IMG/VR virus record: IMGVR_UViG_3300034072_002194
Location: 1-38,604 of that record
From: a virus
Strand: one strand, 5' to 3'
DNA length: 38,604 nucleotides
Position numbers and translations under genes: made by a program. Below, piece by piece: positions 29,726 through 37,971 of the stretch (within the stretch, counting starts at the first letter, position 1; each line of letters begins with the position of its first letter). The notes beneath the pieces were generated by a model that saw only the letters and a list, made by a program, of their open reading frames with translations, made no database searches and was not told the DNA's origin.

Positions 29726-30184
29726 ATGAGAGACTGGGCATCAACGCTCCGGCCCGCCAGTTTTCGCGGTGTCCGCTTTTGGGTGGAATTCGATGATTTA
29801 GCGGGCGGAAAGCGTCTGGCGCGGCATGAATATGCTGGCGGCAGACGCACTCGGATGGAAGAGATGGGACTTAAAACGCCGGCATTCAGCGTTACGGCCT
29901 ATCTCCTTGGCGACGCCAGCGATGTTTCGGCAGCGTTGCTGTCGTCGGCCTGTCTAGCGGCGGGGCCCGGAAGGCTTGTTCTTCCTATGGACGCTGGCCA
30001 GCTTGCCTATGTCGAGGATTTTCACCGGTCACGGGAGCGGGATCGTCGTGGGTATGTCGCATTCGAATTCACGGCAATACCGGCATCAGGCGAGGTTCTG
30101 CCGTCACTCAGCCTTGCTGATGTCGATACCACGTTTCTCACCGCTTTGTCGGTGGCGGCTTCTGCATTCGGAAGGCTGTTCTGA
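29726..30184 (+). CDS. DNA circularization/baseplate protein gpN, N-terminal part
   Basis: 152 residues equal to the N-terminal domain of Mu gpN (DNA circularization family): RDWASTLRPASFRGVRFWVEFDD, then GGKRLARHEYAGGRRTRMEEMGLKTPAFSVTAYLLGDASDV, GPGRLVLPMDAGQLAYVEDF and GYVAFEFTAIPASG. In Mu the family protein is over 450 residues; here it stops and the C-terminal part continues in the next gene, overlapping as TGATG. GGAG lies ten bases before the ATG. In the particle it belongs to the baseplate hub. Confidence 0.85.
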   Translation: MRDWASTLRPASFRGVRFWVEFDDLAGGKRLARHEYAGGRRTRMEEMGLKTPAFSVTAYLLGDASDVSAALLSSACLAAGPGRLVLPMDAGQLAYVEDFHRSRERDRRGYVAFEFTAIPASGEVLPSLSLADVDTTFLTALSVAASAFGRLF

Positions 30185-30807
30185 TGGCTGCTGATAAACA
30201 GGCAATATGCGAATGGCTTGGCAGTCTCGCAACGACCATAGTCACCGATATGCTCGACGCGGAGAATATCACCGCGCGCCTTGATGCGGCTCCCGTGTTG
30301 CCCGCCGATGATTTCGCGATGGAAAGCCTGTCGATTATGCGGGTCGTTGCCGAGAGTGTTTCATCGGCCTCCGGCTTTGATACTCTCCGATCCGGGCAAT
30401 TCGAGGATGCGGAGACCACAAACGCAGCCTCTGTCTTGCTTGCAGTTGGACTTGCGATTGCAGGCGGGCGCGCGGACTGGATTTCTCGGCCGCAGGCGCG
30501 CGCCGGCAGAGACCGCATTGCTATGGCGGGCGACGCTGCACTGATTGTGATTTCGGCCATGGGCGCAAACGGCGTCGATCTCTATGTCTGGCTCTCTGCC
30601 CTGACAAACATCGCCGTGCGCCTGGTGTCCGATCAGGCGGCCGACGCCGTTCCCGTGGTCCGCGTCGAGACAGGTATATCGCTACCTTCGACGTTTCTTG
30701 CTTACCAGCTTTATGGCGATGCCAGCAGGGCTGAAAGCCTTGTCGAAATCGCCGGCGTTTCCACACCGATGCTCATGCCATCGGCCTTCAATGCTCTGGA
30801 AAAATGA
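30184..30807 (+). CDS. gpN C-terminal part, separate gene
   Basis: 207 residues that look like the C-terminal region of DNA circularization proteins: the end STFLAYQLYGDASRAESLVEIAGVSTPMLMPS follows the family pattern LAYRLYGDASRADELAxRNxIxHPxFxP. The N-terminal part is helical and Ala-rich (ICEWLGSLATTIVTDMLDAENI, TNAASVLLAVGLAIAGG). It may work with the N-terminal gene as a two-chain gpN. The start overlaps the previous stop as TGATG; the stop overlaps the next ATG as ATGA. Confidence 0.75.
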   Translation: MAADKQAICEWLGSLATTIVTDMLDAENITARLDAAPVLPADDFAMESLSIMRVVAESVSSASGFDTLRSGQFEDAETTNAASVLLAVGLAIAGGRADWISRPQARAGRDRIAMAGDAALIVISAMGANGVDLYVWLSALTNIAVRLVSDQAADAVPVVRVETGISLPSTFLAYQLYGDASRAESLVEIAGVSTPMLMPSAFNALEK

Positions 30808-31871
30808 TGCAGGAAACTTCGACAGGACCATTCGAGACGGTCGTCTGCGACGGCCTGCCGCCGATCATCCGCATCAATATCAGGGTGTCGGCAGAAGAGG
30901 CCGCTCGTAGCGCGAATGCCGATTTCGTCATCACGGGATCTGGCCTGCCTGTCGCGCCGGGGAAGCCGACGAAGATTACGGCGAGTGGCGATCTGTTGCT
31001 TACCGGTTATGTGCGCGACGTCGATAGCGGATATGATTGGCAAGGCCGGTCGCTATCCTGCGGCATTGTCTCTCGGACCGTGGATTTCGTCGAATGCTCG
31101 GCCGAGCATGCGAGTGGTGAAATTCTCGACAAGAGCCTAGACGATATTGCCAAGGATCTGGATAGCCACGGAATCGGCATTGAGACGGATGGCAGCGAAC
31201 TGCCGAAGGAAGCGCGCCACAAACTCATGGTCGGGGAGAGCGCGTTTTCCAGCATTGAGCGTCGTTCGAGGGGCCGCGGTGTTCTTATCCACGATACGCC
31301 GGAAGGTCGCGTCAAGTTGGCGACGAAGCCTGCCGGCAAGCATGCTGGCAGGCTGAAACGGGGTGTCAACATCCTGCCGGGATCCAGCGCCAGCTTTACG
31401 GAAAAGGGCCGGTACAGCGATATCAAGGTTCGCGGGCAGGCCACGGAAGGCAGCGATAAACAGCAGTTTCGCGGCCAGTCATCGGCGAAGGATAACGGCA
31501 TCAGCCGCAAGCGGACGCTGATCCTGCGGCACGAGGGCGAAGCATCCACCGGCCGCATGAAAAAGCGCGCCGCATGGCACGCCAGACGGGCGGCAGGCAA
31601 CGGCACGACCGCAAACATTGTCGTTAGCGGCTGGCGTGATGAGGCGGGTAAACTCTGGCAGCCGAACTACCTTGTTTATGTTGACGATGACTGGCTTGGT
31701 CTCGACGGCTGGATGGTCATCAAGGATATCGATTTCGAACAGGGTGATATGACGAAGGCGACGCTTTCGCTCGCCGACCCTCGCGCACTCGGCGGCGAAA
31801 ATCCGCGCGGCAAGACGGCATCCGGTTACTCCGCTGCGGCGGTCGATGAAGGGGACTTCGAGGACGAATGA
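30804..31871 (+). CDS. Baseplate hub protein (Mu gp44/gpP-like)
   Basis: 355 residues, the trimeric hub that joins tube to spike. Family marks are IRINIRVSAEEAARSANADFVI, GDLLLTGYVRDVDSGYDWQGRSLSCGIVSRTVDFVECSA, DIAKDLDSHGIGI, FSSIERRSRGRGVLIHDTPEGRVKL, and YSDIKVRGQA, followed by ARRAAGNGTTANIVVSGWRDEAGKLWQPNYLVYVDDDWLGLDGWMVIKDIDF. These follow the order of Mu gp44. Length close to Mu gp44 (379). ATGA overlap upstream and downstream. Confidence 0.9.
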   Translation: MMQETSTGPFETVVCDGLPPIIRINIRVSAEEAARSANADFVITGSGLPVAPGKPTKITASGDLLLTGYVRDVDSGYDWQGRSLSCGIVSRTVDFVECSAEHASGEILDKSLDDIAKDLDSHGIGIETDGSELPKEARHKLMVGESAFSSIERRSRGRGVLIHDTPEGRVKLATKPAGKHAGRLKRGVNILPGSSASFTEKGRYSDIKVRGQATEGSDKQQFRGQSSAKDNGISRKRTLILRHEGEASTGRMKKRAAWHARRAAGNGTTANIVVSGWRDEAGKLWQPNYLVYVDDDWLGLDGWMVIKDIDFEQGDMTKATLSLADPRALGGENPRGKTASGYSAAAVDEGDFEDE

Positions 31872-32356
31872 GCGGTTTCATACGTTTCGACTTCGATGGC
31901 CGCCTTGAAGAAAAGGGCGGTCAGCAATTTGTCTCCGGGCGGGGCATGTTCAATGACGGATACACCCGTATCCATCGCCCGGAGCCGCATGGCTTTGCTT
32001 CTTCGCCACCGTCAGGGTCGAAAGGTCTTCTGCTGCCATCGCCGGGCAATCCGGATTTCGCGGTTGTTCTCGGGCTCGAACATCCGGGCCATCGACCGAC
32101 CGATATACCGGGTGGCGGCTCGGCGCTCTACGATGCCTCCGGCAATATCATCAAGGTCGTCATGGGTGACGGCATCGTGGTGGATGTCACCGGAACCGCA
32201 TTCCAGATCCGCAAGGGTGGCGTGACCTTAACGGTGTCCGCCGACGGCGTCGATATTCAGGGCGGGACCGTCAAGCATAACGGCAAAGATATCGGCGATA
32301 CACACCGTCACACCGGCGTGGTTCCGGGTAGCGGTCAAACGGGCGTGCCTGCATAG
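31868..32356 (+). CDS. Baseplate spike protein (Mu gp45-like)
   Basis: 162-residue central spike that pierces the outer membrane. N-terminal OB-like part GRGMFNDGYTRIHRPEPHGFASSPPSGSKGLLL, then a beta-helix-type repeat region (SALYDASGNIIKVVMGDGIVVDVTGTAFQIRKGGVTLTVSADGVDIQGG) and the apex DTHRHTGVVPGSGQTGVPA. The HxH in THRHT is the iron-binding tip motif known from Mu gp45. Shorter than Mu gp45 (197) but with all parts. Confidence 0.9.
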   Translation: MSGFIRFDFDGRLEEKGGQQFVSGRGMFNDGYTRIHRPEPHGFASSPPSGSKGLLLPSPGNPDFAVVLGLEHPGHRPTDIPGGGSALYDASGNIIKVVMGDGIVVDVTGTAFQIRKGGVTLTVSADGVDIQGGTVKHNGKDIGDTHRHTGVVPGSGQTGVPA

Positions 32357-32366
32357 GAAAACACAC

Positions 32367-32903
32367 ATGCTTCGCATCATACCTCTCGACGAGGCGGACG
32401 AAACCTACCGTTCGCCCGATCTCGGCTGGGATGGCCTTGTCGGTGATCTTCTGCTGAACGACTTCGGCCACTCCACAGCGCCCGGTGATTTCCGGGCTGA
32501 GCAGGGACTGGCAACGCAGGTTTTGATCCTGCTGATGACTGATCGCCGCGTCGAGGACAGCGAACTTCGCGACGGGGAGCAAAACCGTGGCTGGTTGGGT
32601 GACAGTTTCGACCGCCTCGACGGCGAGGATGTCCTTGGTTCGCGGCTGTGGCTGCTGACGAGACGGGCGATCTATGACGGTATCGAGGTAGATGCGCAGG
32701 ATTATGCGCGCGAAGCTCTTGAGCCGCTTGTGACGCAAGGCGCCGTCGCGAGCGTCGATGCTATCGCCACGGCGAACCGCGCCCAAAACCGAATCGACCT
32801 CGATATCGCGCTTTATGGGCGCAATGGCGAGGCCGTGTTCAATCAGAAATTTGGACTGTTATGGAGACAGATAGATGGCGTGGAATATCCGCTCGCTGGA
32901 TGA
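32367..32903 (+). CDS. Baseplate wedge protein (Mu gp46-like)
   Basis: 178-residue protein of the gp46 family, peripheral to the hub. Seen are LATQVLILLMTDRRVEDSEL, then RGWLGDSFDRLDGEDVLGSRLWLLTRRAIYDGI and VDAIATANRAQNRIDLDIALYGRNGE. RGWxGDSFD...GSRLWLL is the family signature. Its last 29 bases overlap the gp47-like gene. AGGAAAA precedes the ATG. Confidence 0.9.
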   Translation: MLRIIPLDEADETYRSPDLGWDGLVGDLLLNDFGHSTAPGDFRAEQGLATQVLILLMTDRRVEDSELRDGEQNRGWLGDSFDRLDGEDVLGSRLWLLTRRAIYDGIEVDAQDYAREALEPLVTQGAVASVDAIATANRAQNRIDLDIALYGRNGEAVFNQKFGLLWRQIDGVEYPLAG

Positions 32904-33960
32904 TGCCTCGGCTGCCGTGCGCGGCGCCTTTCGCCGGTATCTTCCCGGCACGGATACCGCCCTCAAAAACAATTTCGTCACGATCGTTGCCAAGGTTCTG
33001 GCGGCCATCTCCTATGAGTTCGAATTGCGTATGGGGTGGCTTTCGAAACAGATACTGCTTTCGACCTCGACGAACCTGGCGTGGATCAAGCTGCATGCCG
33101 CCGAGGTGGGAATATACCAGCGGGTTGCCACGGCTGCGAGCGGGGAGATTAACGGAACCGGCGCGGCTTTAACCACCTATCCGTCCGGCATTCGTTTCGT
33201 TTCCGGCAATGTGACCTATGTCTCCACGATACCCGTGACGTCAGCCGCCGATGGCAGTATGACGATGCCTGTTGCAGCCGAAGTTCTTGGCTCGACTGGA
33301 AACAGGTCGAGCGCGGGCATTCTGACGCTTGCGGATCCGGGCATTTATCCGACGCTCGGAACAAACTGGGTTGTCGATGATGACGGCCTTGGCGGCGGTG
33401 CAGATGCGGAAGAGGCCGATAGTCTGAAAGAGCGAGCCTTGCAGCGCAAGCGCAATCCTCCTGGTGGCGGCACGCTGACAGATTATGAACGCATCGTGAT
33501 GGGCGTTTCCGGGGTATTGAAGGCGTGGGCCTTTCGCGTTCCAAACTCTCCCGGTGGCGTCGTGGTTCATTTCTTGTTCAACGGTCGACCGGACAATATT
33601 CCGATCGCTTCTGATGTGGAGGCGGTGCAGGCGGTTATCGATGCTCAGCGTCTCATTCGAGTGGATGATAGCGTTGCCACGGCGCCAGTGTCCCGGCCAG
33701 TCGACGTTACAATCACCGGGCTTTCAGGCGATACCGCAGAAATCAGGGCGGCGATCAAAAGCGGCATAACCGCCATGTATCTTGCAAGGTGCCGTCCAGG
33801 TCTCACGGGTGACAGTTTCACGGTCTCCCGGAGCTGGTATTCCGAAGTGATTTCTTCGGTGACCGGAGAGGAGCGGCACACTCTCGTCGAGCCTGTCGGC
33901 GATATCGTGCTGACGGGTGGCCAGTTTCCGATAAACGGGGAGTTCGACTTTGGCTCGTGA
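32875..33960 (+). CDS. Baseplate J-like protein (Mu gp47-like)
   Basis: 361-residue baseplate wedge protein. It starts WNIRSLDDASAAVRGAFRRYLPGTDTALKNNFVTIVAKVLAAISYEFELRMGWLSKQILLSTSTNLAWIKLHAAEVGI, typical of gp47/J; followed by EINGTGAALTTYPSGIRFVSGNVTY and EEADSLKERALQRKRNPPGGGTLTDYERIVMGVSGV, with RxRxPPGGGTxxDY the strongest signature. SPGGVVVHFLFNGRPDNI follows. GGAGAC lies before the ATG inside the gp46-like gene; its stop overlaps the next TTG start. Confidence 0.92.
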   Translation: MAWNIRSLDDASAAVRGAFRRYLPGTDTALKNNFVTIVAKVLAAISYEFELRMGWLSKQILLSTSTNLAWIKLHAAEVGIYQRVATAASGEINGTGAALTTYPSGIRFVSGNVTYVSTIPVTSAADGSMTMPVAAEVLGSTGNRSSAGILTLADPGIYPTLGTNWVVDDDGLGGGADAEEADSLKERALQRKRNPPGGGTLTDYERIVMGVSGVLKAWAFRVPNSPGGVVVHFLFNGRPDNIPIASDVEAVQAVIDAQRLIRVDDSVATAPVSRPVDVTITGLSGDTAEIRAAIKSGITAMYLARCRPGLTGDSFTVSRSWYSEVISSVTGEERHTLVEPVGDIVLTGGQFPINGEFDFGS

Positions 33961-34654
33961 TCCGGGACTGAACACCGTAACGACGACGGCCAGCGCCGGC
34001 GCGCCAACCGGTGGCGTGCCGGCTGCATGGGATAACCTGTCATCGCCATCCAATGATAATCTTATCGGTGGCGCTGTTTCACTCTGGCCGCCGGGCGCAG
34101 CCTTCGGGACACCCGATGGTCAGGCAATGTCATTGTCGAGCCTGCTTGCTCGCTTTACCAGGGTGCTGATTTCCCCATGGGAATGGCTGTATGCCCGCGC
34201 TTACAAGCTCACCACCGAAAGTACCGTCTTTGGCGTAGACGAGATGCTTGGCGACTGGGAGGTCGAATACGGTCTTCCAGACGCATGCGGGGCGGAAGAC
34301 GAAAGCATTGCGGGGCGGCTGCGTGCACTTGAAGCCAAGCTGATGGCTGTCGCCATCATCACGCCATCGGATTTCATCCGCCTGGCGGCTTCCTTCGGCT
34401 TTACTATCACTATTGAAGAGCCTGCGATATTCGAATGCGGGTTTTCGGAATGCGGCGGCGAACACACTGTCGGCGATGTCAGGCAGGAGGTTTACTGGCT
34501 GGTGACTGTCACGGGCCTTGCCGTCGATTACTTCCGCTGCGGTGAAAGCGAGTGCGGTTACGACCCGCTCTTTTCCTTCGGTGAGGCGGAGCGGCTGCTT
34601 TGCCTCCTGCGTCAACATTCGCCCGCATGGGCGATCCCCGTTCTGGCAAATTAA
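33950..34654 (+). CDS. Baseplate protein of the Mu gp48/DUF2313 family, TTG start
   Basis: 234-residue member of the YmfQ/DUF2313 family that attaches fibres to the baseplate. LWPPGAAFGTPDGQAMSLSSLLARFTRVLISPWEWLYARAYKLTTESTVFGVDEMLGDWEVEYGLPDACGAEDESIAGRLRALEAKLMA is the classical segment. The C-terminus has the Cys pattern FECGFSECGG and FRCGESECGY, a repeated CG.xECG motif that may bind metal, then LRQHSPAWAIPV. No ATG fits; TTG at 33950 has GGGGAG nine bases upstream and overlaps the gp47-like stop by 11 bases. Confidence 0.85.
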   Translation: MARDPGLNTVTTTASAGAPTGGVPAAWDNLSSPSNDNLIGGAVSLWPPGAAFGTPDGQAMSLSSLLARFTRVLISPWEWLYARAYKLTTESTVFGVDEMLGDWEVEYGLPDACGAEDESIAGRLRALEAKLMAVAIITPSDFIRLAASFGFTITIEEPAIFECGFSECGGEHTVGDVRQEVYWLVTVTGLAVDYFRCGESECGYDPLFSFGEAERLLCLLRQHSPAWAIPVLAN

Positions 34655-34669
34655 ACGGAGCCATCTCCC

Positions 34670-35689
34670 ATGAAATATCACGCTCCTTACGGATCGACCG
34701 ATCCGGATGCGTCTTACGTTGACAAGAATGTTCCCGGCGCAGTGCGAGGATCGCCCGTCCCTGCTGCTGCGATAGAAGATCCGCAGCGCGAGCTTGTGGA
34801 TTTCATCACTAAGTCTGGAATCGTACCAGCAGACGACTTGCAGTTATCCCGCGCAGTGCAGTCGGGAAAAGTCAACTTTGTTGCAGCCACCGGAACTGCG
34901 GCTGCAATTACCGCAACGATGAGCCCGGCTCCTGCAGCCCTGACCAACGGTCTTGAGGTCAATTTGCAGCTGGCATCCGCCCTTCCAGGGGCCGCCACTC
35001 TGAACCTCAATGGTCTAGGGGCGGTACCGATCAAAACCCCGTACCGTAACGACCCTGTAGCCAACGACGGCCGGGCCGGTCAACTTGTGCGGTTGGTCTA
35101 TTCTTCCGACCAATTCATTCTACAGCCGGCGGACGCGCCAAAACACGCGGTGCAAGTATTTAACACCGCCGGGACGTCTACGTGGACTGCCCCCGTCACG
35201 GGGTGGTACTGGGTCGAAGTCTATGGCGGCGGGGGCGCTTCCGCTAATTTTACCGGCAGCGTCGAAGGGGAAGGCGGCGGCGGTGGGGGTTATGCAGGAG
35301 AGTGGCTTTTTTTCGCTGCTGGCGATGCTGTGTCAGTGACGGTAGGTGCCCCCGGGTCATTTGGGGGCGCGGATGGTGGAACATCATCCTTTGGCGCTTT
35401 CCTGTCGGCTACCGGGGGCGGAACGGCAACATCGGCAGGAGTTCCGGGGAACGGGGGTATTGGCACTGGGGGGCAGATAAACCTTCAGGGACAAAGCGGC
35501 ACTGATGGTCGTACTGCTGGGCAATGGGCTGGTTTTGGCGGAGACGCGGCAGGGCCAAATGGTGGCAAGGGGGCGGTTTCCGATAGAACCGCCATTTGGC
35601 CGGGCGGAGGTGGTGGGCTACTGTCATATCAAGGTAGCACCATCTGGATTGGTAATCCGGCCGCAGGCGGCGTCATAGTTTCATACTGA
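34670..35689 (+). CDS. Tail fibre with glycine-rich tip
   Basis: 339-residue receptor-binding fibre. N-terminal KYHAPYGSTDPDASYVDKNVPGAVRGSPVPAAAIEDPQRELVDFI is the baseplate-attachment part common to small Mu/rhizobial fibres. The middle repeats short beta motifs. The C-terminal 150 residues are a Gly-rich beta domain, from QVFNTAGTSTWTAPVTGWYWVEVYGGGGA to GGGGGLLSYQGSTIWIGNPAAGGVIVSY, with many GGxGG turns; similar domains form polyglycine-type adhesive tips in other phages. Host range is probably set here. Nothing suggests phase variation. Confidence 0.85.
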   Translation: MKYHAPYGSTDPDASYVDKNVPGAVRGSPVPAAAIEDPQRELVDFITKSGIVPADDLQLSRAVQSGKVNFVAATGTAAAITATMSPAPAALTNGLEVNLQLASALPGAATLNLNGLGAVPIKTPYRNDPVANDGRAGQLVRLVYSSDQFILQPADAPKHAVQVFNTAGTSTWTAPVTGWYWVEVYGGGGASANFTGSVEGEGGGGGGYAGEWLFFAAGDAVSVTVGAPGSFGGADGGTSSFGAFLSATGGGTATSAGVPGNGGIGTGGQINLQGQSGTDGRTAGQWAGFGGDAAGPNGGKGAVSDRTAIWPGGGGGLLSYQGSTIWIGNPAAGGVIVSY

Positions 35690-35698
35690 GGGTCTCCG

Positions 35699-36247
35699 AT
35701 GACAAAATTTGCACGTATAGAAAATTCCAAAGTCGTTGAAATCATCGAAACCGATCAGCCATTGAAAGACCTATTCCATCCATCGATTGTCAAGACGATG
35801 GTAGATGCGCCGGACAATATCGCTTGCGGGTGGTGGTATTCTAATGGGGAGTTTCAGGAGCCCCGAGGAGAAAGTATCGACCAGCTCAAGGCGAACAAAA
35901 CGGCCGAGCTTGCCGGGGCTTGTGCAAACACCATTGTCTCCGGTTATTCCTCAGAAGCTCTCGGCACCTCGCATTTCTACCCGTCCAAGACGACAGACCA
36001 AATCAATATGATGGGATCTGTAACCAGCAGCCTCCTTCCTAGTCTTCCGGCAGATTGGTCAACGCCGTTCTGGTGCGCTGACGAAAACGGCGAATGGGCT
36101 TTTCGAGATCATTCACCTTCGCAAATCCAGCAAGCTGGAGCCGACGGAAAAAGGCATATCGTCGACTGCCAAGGTAAGCTCGAAGCACTGACGCGGGAAG
36201 TCATGGAAGCGGCGGACGCCGAAGCGCTATCCGCCGTTGTTTGGTGA
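35699..36247 (+). CDS. Tail fibre assembly-type protein (DUF4376)
   Basis: 182-residue protein directly after the fibre gene. N-terminal KFARIENSKVVEIIETDQPLKDLFHPSIVKTMVDAPDNIACGWWYSNGEFQEP is the usual fibre-assembly start, and SGYSSEALGTSHFYPSKTTDQINMMG matches DUF4376, with the YSSxALG..H.Y.S...DQ.NM pattern. Probably a chaperone for, or a part of, the fibre. Seven bases separate it from the fibre stop, with GAGGG as ribosome site. Confidence 0.87.
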   Translation: MTKFARIENSKVVEIIETDQPLKDLFHPSIVKTMVDAPDNIACGWWYSNGEFQEPRGESIDQLKANKTAELAGACANTIVSGYSSEALGTSHFYPSKTTDQINMMGSVTSSLLPSLPADWSTPFWCADENGEWAFRDHSPSQIQQAGADGKRHIVDCQGKLEALTREVMEAADAEALSAVVW

Positions 36248-36278
36248 CGCCGGTCGAGTGATGGGCATACCTGCAGTC

Positions 36279-36296
36279 GCACCATGAAAATGGTGC
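36279..36296 (+). promoter_or_regulatory. GAAA-tetraloop hairpin before the lysis genes
   Basis: GCACCAT (36279-36285) / ATGGTGC (36290-36296) closes a GAAA tetraloop, followed by a second stem CGCCG/CGGCG at about 36311-36325. No T run. In the 108-base gap between fibre-assembly and amidase genes, so it may set mRNA ends or slow lysis gene expression. Confidence 0.5.
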
Positions 36297-36355
36297 CACC
36301 TACAACTTGAAAACGCCGTAACCCGGCGCCCAAAACCCATAATCAGGAGGCGATC

Positions 36356-37060
36356 ATGGCGACTGTACGCGAGGTACAGCAGCGCTTGATTTCGCTCGGC
36401 ATCCCTTTGCCCAAGTATGGTGCAGACGGTGACGCGGGAGGCGAAACCTTGGCTGCGATCAACAAGGCCTTGGATGAGTTGGAGGCGCGGCGGGGCGGCA
36501 GCAAGCCCACTCCAGTGCCGCCGGTTATCAGTAAGGCTGAGGCTGTGGTGCCGGCCGACTGGATGCCATCGGCTAAGATGGAACGGATTATCTGTCATTG
36601 GACGGCAGGAACCCACAAGGCAACCGAGTTCGACCGAGGCCACTATCACCTCCTGATCGAGGCAGACGGCAATCTGGTTCGCGGTATTCCGTCGATCAAG
36701 CTGAACGAGGCGCCAGCAAAGAAGGGATATGCGGCTCATACGCTGAACTGCAACACGGGCTCGATCGGCGTTTCGCTCTGCTGCATGGGAGGCTCTGTCG
36801 AGGCTCCGTTCATGCCTGGCAAGTATCCGATGACGAGAGCGCAGTGGGACAAGCTCACATCCCTCGTTGCGGATCTCTGCCGCAAATACGGGATCAAGGT
36901 CACGGATCGCACCGTCCTTTCCCATGCTGAAGTGCAGCACAATCTCGGTATCCAGCAAAAGGGCAAGTGGGATTACACCGTGCTTGCCTTCGATCTGTCC
37001 GTGAAAGGCGCTCGCGCCTGCGGCGATAAACTGCGCGCGGAAGTCCTCGCGAAACTCTGA
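36356..37060 (+). CDS. Endolysin, N-acetylmuramoyl-L-alanine amidase
   Basis: 234-residue endolysin of the Amidase_2/PGRP type. Residues 3-45 (VREVQQRLISLGIPLPKYGADGDAGGETLAAINKAL) look like a short peptidoglycan-binding domain; a Pro-rich linker (about 48-60) follows. The catalytic domain has zinc ligands His81 (IICHWTAG), His190 (VLSHAEVQHNLG) and Asp206 (KGKWDYT), with KKGYAAHTLNCNTGSIGVSLCCMGG between them. No signal peptide, so it needs a holin. AGGAGG lies before the ATG. First gene of the lysis cluster. Confidence 0.93.
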   Translation: MATVREVQQRLISLGIPLPKYGADGDAGGETLAAINKALDELEARRGGSKPTPVPPVISKAEAVVPADWMPSAKMERIICHWTAGTHKATEFDRGHYHLLIEADGNLVRGIPSIKLNEAPAKKGYAAHTLNCNTGSIGVSLCCMGGSVEAPFMPGKYPMTRAQWDKLTSLVADLCRKYGIKVTDRTVLSHAEVQHNLGIQQKGKWDYTVLAFDLSVKGARACGDKLRAEVLAKL

Positions 37061-37084
37061 ACCCACTTCTTCAAAGGAACGATC

Positions 37085-37411
37085 ATGTTCAAGTCTCTGC
37101 TCATTGTGGCGGCGGCAGCCTTTGGTTTGTCCGCATGCCAGTCTACCGGATCGATCGATACTGGCATTCGCAACAGCCTCCCGCAGGTATGCGCTGCCGG
37201 CGAAACTGCTTTTGGCGTGCTTCAACCGTTCATCGTGGCCGACAAGCTCAAGCCCAAGACCGGAGCAGCCGCACAAGCGGCCTATGACAGCCTTCATCGG
37301 CTTTGCGCGAACAAGGACACCGCAACGCTGGCGACAACGTTGGTGGCGGCTTCTGCGGCCTATCTGACGATTACTACGGCCATACGTGAAGCCCAGAAAG
37401 TGGGAGGCTGA
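37085..37411 (+). CDS. Small lipoprotein, possible spanin subunit
   Basis: 108 residues with a lipoprotein signal: FKSLLIVAAAAFGLSAC, lipobox L-S-A-C and Cys18 as lipid site. The mature part is helical and Ala-rich (TGAAAQAAYDSLHRLCANKDTATLATTLVAASAAYLTITTAI). In a lysis cluster, an outer-membrane lipoprotein can be the o-spanin, but o-spanins are usually Pro-rich and this one is not, so it may instead be a moron-like lipoprotein. GGAAC upstream. Gap of 24 bases after the endolysin. Confidence 0.72.
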   Translation: MFKSLLIVAAAAFGLSACQSTGSIDTGIRNSLPQVCAAGETAFGVLQPFIVADKLKPKTGAAAQAAYDSLHRLCANKDTATLATTLVAASAAYLTITTAIREAQKVGG

Positions 37412-37413
37412 CC

Positions 37414-37914
37414 ATGGTGCGCATCTGGTATTTGATTGCCGCGGTTCTGGCGCTCACCTGCATCGTCGGCTTCTTCTTCGCTCCGGCATGGGCGCAGGAC
37501 GCTGGCCTGGTCATTGCCCCTTCCTCGGTCTGGTACGAGGTATGGACCATCATACAGCCCGTTGTGGTGCTGCTGGTGTCAACCGTCGGGCCGGTGCTTG
37601 TGACGTGGATTGCCGCCCGCCTGATCGCACTCCTGAAGGTGACGGACGAAAAGCAGCGGGTCGAGATTGAAGCCAAGCTTCGTGATGCACTTCATCAGTC
37701 GGCCGCCAATGCCATCCGCTTTGCCTTTAGAAAGGCGGGGCTTCCCAACGTCGGCGGCGTCATCAACGACACGATCCTAGCGGAAGCTCGGAAATACGTG
37801 GTGGAGAAGAACCCGGAAGCGCTCGAAAAGCTCGGGGTCGATGCCAAGAGTCTTGAGGAAATTATTATCTCCAAGCTTCCCGATCTCCTCCGGCAGACCG
37901 AGAAACCGTTCTGA
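37414..37914 (+). CDS. Holin-like membrane protein
   Basis: 166 residues with two hydrophobic segments: residues 4-26 (IWYLIAAVLALTCIVGFFFAPAWA, ending in an AWA signal-like site) and about 47-74 (IIQPVVVLLVSTVGPVLVTWIAARLIALL). A long cytoplasmic, charged helical tail follows (TDEKQRVEIEAKLRDALHQSAANAIRFAFRKAG, IISKLPDLL). The layout recalls the Holin_LLH superfamily, with a signal-anchor, one more span and a charged coil. As holin it would form the hole releasing the endolysin at lysis. Two bases after the lipoprotein stop. Confidence 0.75.
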   Translation: MVRIWYLIAAVLALTCIVGFFFAPAWAQDAGLVIAPSSVWYEVWTIIQPVVVLLVSTVGPVLVTWIAARLIALLKVTDEKQRVEIEAKLRDALHQSAANAIRFAFRKAGLPNVGGVINDTILAEARKYVVEKNPEALEKLGVDAKSLEEIIISKLPDLLRQTEKPF

Positions 37915-37924
37915 CAATAGCTCT

Positions 37925-37951
37925 CCGGTTTCGACCGGGGCTTCCTTTTAA
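37925..37951 (+). terminator. Weak hairpin after the holin-like gene
   Basis: CCGGT (37925-37929) / ACCGG (37934-37938) with a stable TTCG loop, followed after GGCTTCC by TTTT. The distance to the T run makes it a poor terminator; it may be partial attenuation before the last gene. Confidence 0.35.
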
Positions 37952-37971
37952 TCGCATGACAGGCTGGGGCA

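Noticed and set aside
36227-37297. 356-codon minus-strand frame over the endolysin
   Set aside because: Opposes intact endolysin and lipoprotein genes with known motifs; no recognisable protein.
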